A DNA stretch of 64,000 nt from Streptomyces sp. NK15101 (GTDB lineage Bacteria; Actinomycetota; Actinomycetes; Streptomycetales; Streptomycetaceae): positions 62,001-126,000 of the forward strand of contig NZ_JAINVG010000004.1 of the NCBI RefSeq assembly GCF_020400725.1. Direction: 5' to 3'. This document shows positions 1-6,717 of the stretch, one piece after another. A program made the position numbers and the translations under genes. The stretch's first letter is position 1, and each line of letters begins with the position of its first letter. Below the pieces are notes generated by a model, which saw only the letters and a list, made by a program, of their open reading frames with translations, did not search any database and was not told the DNA's origin.

Positions 1-829
1 ACACAGCTGCGCCGTCCTCCACTACGTCGTCGAGGGCGACTGCTGGATCACCGCCGAAGGCGAGACCCCCGTCGAGCTCCACGCCGGCGACCTCGTCGTC
101 TTCCCCACCGGCGCCGCGCACCGCCTCTCCGACCGGCCCGAACGCCAGGGCGTCCCGCTCAAGGCCGTCCTGCCCGAACGGCAGCCGGGCACCTCCGGCG
201 AGATCGTCATCGACGGCAGCGGCCCCGAGAGCCGCTTCCTGTGCGCCGGCCTCCACTACGACGCCGGCGCCGCCACCGGCCTCTACACCTCCCTGCCCTG
301 GGCCCTCGTCCTCGACGGCCACCAGGTCGACCGCGAGCCGCTGCTCCGCGACACCCTCCGGCTGCTCGCCGCCCCCGACCGGCCCGTCGGCCCCGGCGAC
401 CGGCTCATCACGCTGCGCGCCTTCGAGATGGCGCTCGTCCTCGCGCTCCGCCCGCTGCTCCGCGAGCTCGCCGGCAACCCGGCCTCGCTGCCGCTGCTCC
501 GCCACCCCGGGATCAGCAGGGCCGTCGTCATGATGGCGACCCGGTTCGCCGAACCGTGGACCATCGACTCCCTCGCCCGCGAGGTCGGCATGTCCCGCTC
601 CGCGTTCACCGCCGCCTTCCGCGAACTCGTCGGCGAGTCCCCCGCCCGGTACCTCTCCGCCCGCCGCATGCAGGAGGCCGGCCGGCTCCTCGCCGAGACC
701 TCCCTCCCGCAGTCCGCCGTGCCCGAACGCGTCGGCTACCGGAGCGCCGTCGGCTTCCACCTCGCCTTCCGGAAATGGTTCGGGATGACCCCAGGCGAAT
801 ACCGGTCGGGAGAGACCAGAGCCGCCTGA
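1..829 (+). CDS. AraC-family transcriptional regulator, cupin-type sensor (5' partial)
   Basis: The reading frame is already open at base 2 and runs to TGA at 829, so the start lies outside the window. The visible N-terminal part looks like a cupin ligand-binding domain (VLHYVVEGDCWITAEGE, then HAGDLVVFPTGAAH), as in AraC_binding/Cupin_6 regulators. The C-terminal 100 or so residues form a double helix-turn-helix AraC DNA-binding domain: a first HTH around IDSLAREVGMSRSAFTAAFR and a second around VGYRSAVGFHLAFRKWFG, ending in the typical MTPGEYR. It lies immediately upstream of, and in the same direction as, the HpaB-like gene; a direct repeat in the gap is a candidate binding site. Likely the pathway-specific regulator of the cluster to 6601 (inference from position). 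Confidence 0.88.
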   Translation, partial: HSCAVLHYVVEGDCWITAEGETPVELHAGDLVVFPTGAAHRLSDRPERQGVPLKAVLPERQPGTSGEIVIDGSGPESRFLCAGLHYDAGAATGLYTSLPWALVLDGHQVDREPLLRDTLRLLAAPDRPVGPGDRLITLRAFEMALVLALRPLLRELAGNPASLPLLRHPGISRAVVMMATRFAEPWTIDSLAREVGMSRSAFTAAFRELVGESPARYLSARRMQEAGRLLAETSLPQSAVPERVGYRSAVGFHLAFRKWFGMTPGEYRSGETRAA

Positions 830-890
830 TCCGCCGCCGGCCGGCACCGGTCGGCGCCGTCCGAGCCGCCCGACCTGACATCTTCGGGAG

Positions 891-954
891 CCCCTGGACG
901 GTTCTTAAGGACCCCTGGACGGACGTTCATTGTCCGGACGGGGCCGCCCGGACA
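891..954 (+). promoter_or_regulatory. Candidate AraC-type operator/promoter region
   Basis: An 11-bp sequence, CCCCTGGACGG, occurs at 891-901 and again, identically, at 912-922. The 21-bp period is two DNA turns, the arrangement AraC-family proteins usually bind. Just downstream an inverted repeat TGTCCGG/CCGGACA spans 931-937 and 948-954. All of this lies in the 173-bp gap between the regulator and the HpaB-like gene. No clear -10/-35 pair was recognised. Confidence 0.45.
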
Positions 955-1002
955 GGCTCGGGACCGGCACAGCCGCGACCCCCGAGGAGAGGCGAGACAC
1001 CG

Positions 1003-2433
1003 GTGACGAGGTCCGGGCAGGAGTATCTGGAGGGACTGCGCGACGGGCGCGAGATCTGGCTCGACGGCGAGCGCGTCAAGGACGTCACCGCCCACCCCGC
1101 CTTCCGCGCCACGGCAGCCTCCTTCGCCGGACTCTTCGACCTCGCCGCCGACCCCGTGCACCGCCCCGTCCTCGTCCGGGGCGGGGTGCGCCGGGCCGGA
1201 GCCGTGCCCCGCTCGTACGAGGACCTCGTCGCCCGCCGCCGCGCCTTCCGCACGACCGCCCGGGCGAGTTACGGCTTCCTCGGCCGCACCCCCGACTACA
1301 TGGCCGCCGGCGCGGCCGGATTCGCCGCCGCGCCCGCCGTCTTCACCGGAGGGACCTTCGACGGCGCCGACCACGCCCTCGCCTTCCACCGCCGGCTCGC
1401 CGAGGGCGACCTGCACACCGCGTTCACCCTCACCAACCCGGCCTCCGGCCGCGGCGAGGACGACCTCACCCTGCGGGTCGTCGAGGAACGCGACGGCGGG
1501 ATCGTCGTCCGCGGCGCCAAGACCGTCGGCACCGGCGCGGTCTTCGCCGACGAACTCCTCGTCGGCACCATCGAGCCGCTCGCCGACGACGACACCGAGC
1601 ACGCCGTCACCTTCTCCGTACGGCTCGACACCCCCGGCCTCAAGCTGATCTCCCGCACCTCCTACGAGGAACGCGCCCGGTCCGTCTTCGACCACCCGCT
1701 CTCCTCCCGGTACGACGAGAACGACGCGATGCTCGTCTGCGAGGACGTCTTCGTGCCCTGGGAACGGGTCCTCACCTACCGGGACCCGGCCACCACCGGC
1801 GCGATCTGGTGGCGGACCCCGGCCTACCTGAACCTCGTCCACCAGTCCGCCACCCGCTTCTGGACCAAGCTGGAGTTCCTCACCGGCCTCGCGATCCTCC
1901 TCACCCGCTCGAACGGCACCGGGGAACTGCCGCCCGTCACCCAGGCCCTCGGCCGGCTCCTCGGCATGGTCGCCCAGGCCAAGGCCTTCGTCCTCGCCGC
2001 CGAGGCCTCCTACGAGGAGGTCGACGGCGGGCGCGGCGGCGTCCGCCCCGGGCAGGAGATCTCCTTCGCCCAGCGGATCATGGCCGGCGAGCTCTACCCG
2101 CGCGCCGTCCAGGACATCAAGCTCCTCGCCGGCGGCGCCCTCGTGCAGCTCCCCGCCAGCGGCCGCGACCTCCTCCACCCCGAACTCGGACCGCTGGTCC
2201 GCCGCTACTTCGCGACCCCCGGCCACCCCGCCGAGGACCGCGTCAAGCTCCTCAAGCTCGCCTGGGACGCGCTCGGTTCGGAGTTCGCCGGCCGCCACGA
2301 GCAGTACGAGCGCTTCTACCACGGCGCCCCCCACGTCTACCTCACCATGCAGACCTGGGCCGGTTCGGCGGGGGAGTGCGAGAGCCTCGCCCGGGCCTGC
2401 CTCGACGGCTACGGCCTGGGGACGACCCGGTGA
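1003..2433 (+). CDS. HpaB-type FADH2-dependent monooxygenase (4-hydroxyphenylacetate 3-hydroxylase family)
   Basis: The 476-residue product has the HpaB/PvcC family layout. An N-terminal helical domain carries EYLEGLRDGREIWLDGERVKDVTAHPAFR and, near residue 90, YGFLGRTPDYMA. A middle flavin-binding beta domain has VRGAKTVGTGAVFADELLVGT and CEDVFVPWERVL; the C-terminal helical bundle follows. These enzymes ortho-hydroxylate phenols with FADH2 supplied by a separate flavin reductase, and no reductase gene lies nearby. The GTG start at 1003 is chosen because GAGGAGAGG lies at 983-992 and family homology begins at once. It overlaps the next gene (GTGA), so the two are probably translationally coupled. 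The substrate cannot be read from sequence; chlorophenol and tyrosine hydroxylases share this fold. Confidence 0.88.
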   Translation: MTRSGQEYLEGLRDGREIWLDGERVKDVTAHPAFRATAASFAGLFDLAADPVHRPVLVRGGVRRAGAVPRSYEDLVARRRAFRTTARASYGFLGRTPDYMAAGAAGFAAAPAVFTGGTFDGADHALAFHRRLAEGDLHTAFTLTNPASGRGEDDLTLRVVEERDGGIVVRGAKTVGTGAVFADELLVGTIEPLADDDTEHAVTFSVRLDTPGLKLISRTSYEERARSVFDHPLSSRYDENDAMLVCEDVFVPWERVLTYRDPATTGAIWWRTPAYLNLVHQSATRFWTKLEFLTGLAILLTRSNGTGELPPVTQALGRLLGMVAQAKAFVLAAEASYEEVDGGRGGVRPGQEISFAQRIMAGELYPRAVQDIKLLAGGALVQLPASGRDLLHPELGPLVRRYFATPGHPAEDRVKLLKLAWDALGSEFAGRHEQYERFYHGAPHVYLTMQTWAGSAGECESLARACLDGYGLGTTR

Positions 2434-3860
2434 CGACGCCACCACCGGCCCCACGGCGCGGAGCGCTCGCCCTGCTCGCCTCCACCCAACTGCTGCTGAT
2501 CACGGACACCGCGATCGTCAACGTCGCGCTGCCCTCCGTCGGCGAGGACCTCGGCTCCGGCTCCACCGGCCTCTCCTGGGTAGCCAACGCCTACCTCATC
2601 GCCTTCGGCGGACTGCTCCTCCTCGGCGGGCGCGTCGCCGACCTCCTCGGCCACCGGCGGGTCTTCCTCGGCGGCCTCGGCCTGCTCGCCGTCGCCTCCG
2701 CCGCCGGTGGTCTCGCCCCCGGCGCCGACGCCCTCGTCGCGGCCCGCGCCGCCCAGGGCGCCGGCGCCGCCCTCGCCGCGGCCGCGGCCTTCGCCCTGCT
2801 GCTCCTGCTCTTCCCCGACGGCCCCGCCCGGCACAGGGCCCTCGGCGCCTTCGCCGCCATGGGCGGCCTCGGCGGCGTCCTCGGCACGGTCCTCGGCGGC
2901 GTCCTCACCGACGTCCTCGGCTGGCGCGCCACGTTCTGGCTGAACGTGCTCCTCGCCGCCGTCCTCGCCGCCCTCGCCCTCCGGATCCTCGACCACCGCC
3001 CCGGAGCCGTGCTCCGCGGCGGCTTCGACCTCGCCGGGGCGCTCACCGCCACCGCCGGCCTCGGCCTCGTCGCCCACGCCCTCGTCGGCGGCGCCGAGAC
3101 CGGATGGCTCACCGCCCGCACCCTCGGCACCGGAGGGGCGGGCCTGGCGCTGCTGCTCGTCTTCGCCGCCGTCGAGACCCGGGCCGCCGCCCCGCTCGTC
3201 CCGCCCCGGGTCCTCGCCCGGCCCGCGCTCCGCCTTGCCAACGTCCTCGCCGCGCTCGCCCAGACCACGCTGTTCCCGATGTTCTTCCTGGTGAGCCTCT
3301 ACCTCCAGAGCGTCCTCGGGTACGCGCCCCTCGGCGGCGGCCTCGGCCTCCTGCCGCTCTCCCTCGTCGTCGTCGTGGTCGCCCCGCAGACCGGCCGGAT
3401 CATCCTCCGCGCCGGCCTGCACCGGACCATGACCCTCGGCTTCGTCCTGCTGTCGGCCGGGACCCTCTGGCTGGCCCTGGCGCTCACCGCCGACGGCACC
3501 TTCGCCGGCACCGTCCTCGCCCCCAGCCTCCTCCTCGGCGCGGCCCTGCCGCTGGTCGTGGTCACCACCAACGTGGCCGCCACCGCCGGGGCCGCGCCCG
3601 CCGAGACCGGACTCGCCTCCGGACTCGTCAACACCAGCCAGCAGTTCGGCTCCGTCCTCGGCCTCGCCGTCCTGGTCGCCGTCGCCACCACCCGTACCGG
3701 GGCCACCGACGCGGCCGGGGCCGCCGCCGAGACCGCCGGCTTCCGCGCCGCCCTGCTCACCGGCGCCGCCTTCGCCGCCCTGGCCGCCCTGCTCTCCGTA
3801 CGCCTGCACGCACGGGAGCGGTCCACGGCACCGGCCGACCGGCTGCCCGACCCCTACTGA
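2430..3860 (+). CDS. MFS drug/metabolite exporter, DHA2 (14-TM) type
   Basis: The 476-residue hydrophobic protein has roughly fourteen membrane segments. The first helix holds TDTAIVNVALPSVGEDLG, the signature of DHA2 transporters, and the loop after helix 2 holds the MFS motif A variant GRVADLLGHRRVF. A motif-C-like glycine-rich stretch (GGLGGVLGTVLGGVLTD) follows in helix 5. Such proteins export drugs or natural products by proton antiport. The GTG start at 2430 overlaps the TGA of the upstream monooxygenase, so the two genes are almost certainly co-transcribed. In this setting the likely job is export of the cluster product or self-resistance (inference). Confidence 0.9.
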   Translation: MTTPPPAPRRGALALLASTQLLLITDTAIVNVALPSVGEDLGSGSTGLSWVANAYLIAFGGLLLLGGRVADLLGHRRVFLGGLGLLAVASAAGGLAPGADALVAARAAQGAGAALAAAAAFALLLLLFPDGPARHRALGAFAAMGGLGGVLGTVLGGVLTDVLGWRATFWLNVLLAAVLAALALRILDHRPGAVLRGGFDLAGALTATAGLGLVAHALVGGAETGWLTARTLGTGGAGLALLLVFAAVETRAAAPLVPPRVLARPALRLANVLAALAQTTLFPMFFLVSLYLQSVLGYAPLGGGLGLLPLSLVVVVVAPQTGRIILRAGLHRTMTLGFVLLSAGTLWLALALTADGTFAGTVLAPSLLLGAALPLVVVTTNVAATAGAAPAETGLASGLVNTSQQFGSVLGLAVLVAVATTRTGATDAAGAAAETAGFRAALLTGAAFAALAALLSVRLHARERSTAPADRLPDPY

Positions 3861-3949
3861 CCCCGCTCCCCACGCCGCGATGCCCACGACCACCCGGCGA
3901 GTGAGCCGTGTCCCCCGGCACACCCAGCCCCGAAGAACGGAGGTCCCCC

Positions 3950-5053
3950 TTGCTCGGCGACCCGCGTCACACGACCGAGGACATACGCGCCGCCGACCCG
4001 CTGGGCGCCGACGCCCTGCTCGCCGCGGTGCCCGCGATGAACGCGCGGGCCGACACCGCCGCCCTGACCGTCGCCCTGCGCGCCCTGACACCCGACCTGG
4101 AACGGGCCGCGCAGTGGAGCGTCGGTGGCGCGCTCGCCGCGATGCGGGACCTCGGCATCCTGCTCGGCTCCCTGAAACGGCACGGCGTGCAGCCGCTGCA
4201 CGCGGTCCCCGAGGCACTGCCCGTCCTGGAACTCCTCGGCCGCCGCACCGACATGGTGCCCCGCGACACCGTCCACCACTACACGACCTGGAACCCCAAG
4301 GGCCCCCGCCGCCGCACCTACACCGGCCACCCCACCGAGGCCCTCCTCCAGGACGCCGTACGGACGGTGTTCCCCGGACTCGTCGCGGCCCTCGACGACT
4401 GCGCCCGGGTCGCCCGCCTCGAACCGTACGACCCCGGCTTCGCCACCGCCCTCCACCGGATCGCCGGGCACGTGCGGGCGATGGTGGACTCCATCGACCT
4501 CACGGTCGCGCAGGTCCCGCCCGAGTACTTCGCGCTCACCCTCCGCCCCTACTTCGAGGAGGTCGAGGTCGCGGGCCGCGACTACCTCGGCCCCGCCGCA
4601 GCACAGGTCCCGCTCTGGCTGGTCGACCTGACGCTGTGGCAGTGCGACCGCTCCGACGCCGCCTACGACGCCTTCCTCGCCGAGTCCCTGCCGTACGCCC
4701 TGCCGTCCTGGCGCGCCTTCCACGCCCGGCACCGCGGCGGGATCTCCGCCGTCGGCAAGCTGTCGGCGGCCGTCAGCTGGGAGGGCGCCGACCGGCTGCC
4801 GCCCACGCTCACCGCCTCGGCCGAGGCGCTCGGCCGCGTCCTGCGGATCCTGAAGACCTTCCGGGCCCGCCACCTCGGCATCGCCCGCAAGGCGTACAGC
4901 GACGGCGTGCGCCTGTACGAGGAGGGCAGCGGCGGCGCCCCCGTCACGCTGCTGCGCTCGATCCTGGACCTGACCAGGGAGAACGAGACCATGGTGCGCC
5001 GCGCCACCGAGCGGCGCCGTCCCGTCGGCATGCCCGTCGGCCACCCGGCCTAG
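3950..5053 (+). CDS. PrnB-like heme protein (monodechloroaminopyrrolnitrin synthase family, IDO/TDO superfamily)
   Basis: The product resembles PrnB of pyrrolnitrin biosynthesis (DUF1864) along most of its length. Matching segments include AAMRDLGILLGSLKRHG, YFEEVEVAGRDYLGP and FRARHLGIARKAY; the last corresponds to the PrnB segment that supplies the proximal heme histidine, here about His308. PrnB rearranges 7-chlorotryptophan or tryptophan to an aminophenylpyrrole. A TTG start at 3950 is preferred over an in-frame GTG at 3908 because GGAGG lies at 3939-3943, six bases upstream; it gives 367 residues, close to PrnB at about 361. It sits between an exporter and a PhzS-like monooxygenase on the same strand. 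Heme binding and an indole-type substrate are inferences; family membership is from remembered sequence. Confidence 0.82.
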   Translation: MLGDPRHTTEDIRAADPLGADALLAAVPAMNARADTAALTVALRALTPDLERAAQWSVGGALAAMRDLGILLGSLKRHGVQPLHAVPEALPVLELLGRRTDMVPRDTVHHYTTWNPKGPRRRTYTGHPTEALLQDAVRTVFPGLVAALDDCARVARLEPYDPGFATALHRIAGHVRAMVDSIDLTVAQVPPEYFALTLRPYFEEVEVAGRDYLGPAAAQVPLWLVDLTLWQCDRSDAAYDAFLAESLPYALPSWRAFHARHRGGISAVGKLSAAVSWEGADRLPPTLTASAEALGRVLRILKTFRARHLGIARKAYSDGVRLYEEGSGGAPVTLLRSILDLTRENETMVRRATERRRPVGMPVGHPA

Positions 5054-5269
5054 GGGATGTCCTGCCGGTCAGGCCGGGCCCGCGGCGCCCGGCACCGCGC
5101 CCCGACGCGTCGTCGTCGGTCGCCGACGCCCCGCGCCGCCTCCCTCCGCCGCCTCGCGAGGCGGCCCCTCGGCCCCGGCGGGCCCGGGGAGACCCCGGGC
5201 ACCGGACACCGCTCCCCGATCCGGCCCGACCGGCAAGACACCCCCCCACCACGCGAAGGAGCAGTCGTC
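5054..5269. promoter_or_regulatory. 216-bp gap with a perfect 18-bp palindrome
   Basis: The gap between the PrnB-like and PhzS-like genes contains GCCGCCTCG directly followed by its reverse complement (5148-5165, no spacer). It could be an operator, a cruciform or part of a terminator; no T-run follows. A ribosome binding site GAAGGAG at 5255-5261 serves the downstream gene. Confidence 0.35.
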
Positions 5270-6601
5270 ATGTCCCCCCGCACCCCGGCCCACCCCGGCC
5301 ACGGCCCCCACATCCTCATCGCCGGCGGCGGCGTCGCCGGCCTCACCGCCGCCCTCGCGCTGCACGCCGCCGGATTCGAGCGGGTCACCGTCGTCGAGGC
5401 CGCCGCGGCCATCCGCCCCGTCGGCGCCGGACTCAACCTGATGCCGAACGCCGTCCGCGAACTCGACGCCCTCGGCCTCCTCGACGCCCTGGAGGCGGGC
5501 GCCCTGCGCACCCGCGAGCTGCGCTACTACCACCGCTCGGGCAGCCTGATATCCCGGGAACCGCGCGGCCTGGGCGCCGGCTACCGCTGGCCCCAGCTGT
5601 CCGTCCACCGCGGCCACCTCCAGCAGGTCCTGGCCGGCGCCGTCCGCGCCCGGCTCGGCACCGCGGCCCTGGTCACGGGCGTCAAGGTGACCGGCGTCGA
5701 ACCGCTCCCCGACGGGCGGCCCCGGCTGCGCCTGGAGCACCGCGAAGGACCCGTCCGGGGCCGGGCCTCCCTCGAACCGGACGTCCTCGTCGGCGCCGAC
5801 GGCATCCGCTCCGCCGTCCGCGCGGCACTCAACCCCGCGGAGGGCGGGCCCCCGTGGAACGGGATGCTCGTGTGGCGGGGAGTCTCCCGGATGCCCGCGC
5901 GGGCCGTGGGCTCCTTCATGCTCATCGCGGGCGACGACCGGCAGAAGGCCGTCGTCTACCCCATGAGCCGGCCCACCGGACCCGGCCGCGAGGTCCTCGT
6001 GAACTGGGCGCTCGCCCGCCCGGCCGACACCCCCGCGGCCGCCGGCGAGGATCGGCTGCGGGGCGACTGGAACCGGGCCGTCCCCGTCGAGACCTTCCTC
6101 CCGCACTACGAGGGCTGGGAGTTCGACGGCGTCGACGTCCCCGCCGTCCTGCGCGCCGCCGACACCGCGCACGAGTACCCGATGGTCGACCGCGACCCCC
6201 TCGACCGGTGGACCCACGGCCGCACCACCCTCATCGGCGACGCCGCCCACGCCATGTACCCCATCGGCTCCAACGGGGCCACCCAGTCGATCGTCGACGC
6301 CCGCGCCCTCGCCCACGCCCTCGCCCGGCACCCCGACGACCCCGCCGAGGGCCTCGCCGCGTACGAGCGCGAGCGCCGCCCCGCCATGACCGCGCTCCAG
6401 CACGCCAACCGGCAGCTCGGCCCCGAGGTGGTCATCGACCTCGCCCACGCCCGCGCCCCGCACGGCTTCACCGACGTCCACCAGGTCATCCCCGCCGAGG
6501 AACTCGCCGCCATCGCCGGCCGGTACGCCGTCACCGGAGCCTTCGACCCGGCCACCGTCAACCAGGGCTCCCCCTACGGGACCGCCGTCCCCGCCCCCTG
6601 A
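5270..6601 (+). CDS. FAD-dependent aromatic monooxygenase, PhzS-like (flavin group A)
   Basis: The 443-residue protein is a class A flavin hydroxylase. The ADP-binding GGGVAG is at residues 19-24, the DG motif (VLVGADGIRSAVR) is near 177 and the GD motif (LIGDAAHAMYPIGSNGA) near 324. Stretches such as ELRYYHRSGSL, LSVHRGHLQQ, VLVNWALA and YPMVDRDPL align from memory with Pseudomonas PhzS, which decarboxylates and hydroxylates phenazines; related enzymes hydroxylate salicylate or 3-hydroxybenzoate. The ATG at 5270 follows GAAGGAG with good spacing. As the second flavin oxygenase of the cluster it probably tailors the product of the PrnB-like enzyme. Substrate unknown. Confidence 0.88.
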   Translation: MSPRTPAHPGHGPHILIAGGGVAGLTAALALHAAGFERVTVVEAAAAIRPVGAGLNLMPNAVRELDALGLLDALEAGALRTRELRYYHRSGSLISREPRGLGAGYRWPQLSVHRGHLQQVLAGAVRARLGTAALVTGVKVTGVEPLPDGRPRLRLEHREGPVRGRASLEPDVLVGADGIRSAVRAALNPAEGGPPWNGMLVWRGVSRMPARAVGSFMLIAGDDRQKAVVYPMSRPTGPGREVLVNWALARPADTPAAAGEDRLRGDWNRAVPVETFLPHYEGWEFDGVDVPAVLRAADTAHEYPMVDRDPLDRWTHGRTTLIGDAAHAMYPIGSNGATQSIVDARALAHALARHPDDPAEGLAAYERERRPAMTALQHANRQLGPEVVIDLAHARAPHGFTDVHQVIPAEELAAIAGRYAVTGAFDPATVNQGSPYGTAVPAP

Positions 6602-6717
6602 CGCCCCCGACGCCCCGTGGTCCGACGGGCGGGCGTGCCCTACCGTCGGAGCGGCACGCCGGACGCACAGCGTGGTGCGCCCGCTCCGCTCCGTACTCGC
6701 CTGCGAAGGTGGACAAC

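Noticed and set aside
736..2454. 572-codon minus-strand frame opposite the HpaB-like gene
   Set aside because: Low-complexity Gly/Val/Ala translation, a typical antisense shadow of a high-GC gene; the + strand frame has clear HpaB motifs.
2409..4217. 602-codon minus-strand frame across the MFS gene
   Set aside because: Composition is mostly Gly, Arg and Glu with no domain; shadow of the transporter.
1..6601. Complete pyrrolnitrin biosynthetic cluster
   Set aside because: Only a PrnB-like gene is present; no tryptophan halogenase, second halogenase or Rieske N-oxygenase is seen.
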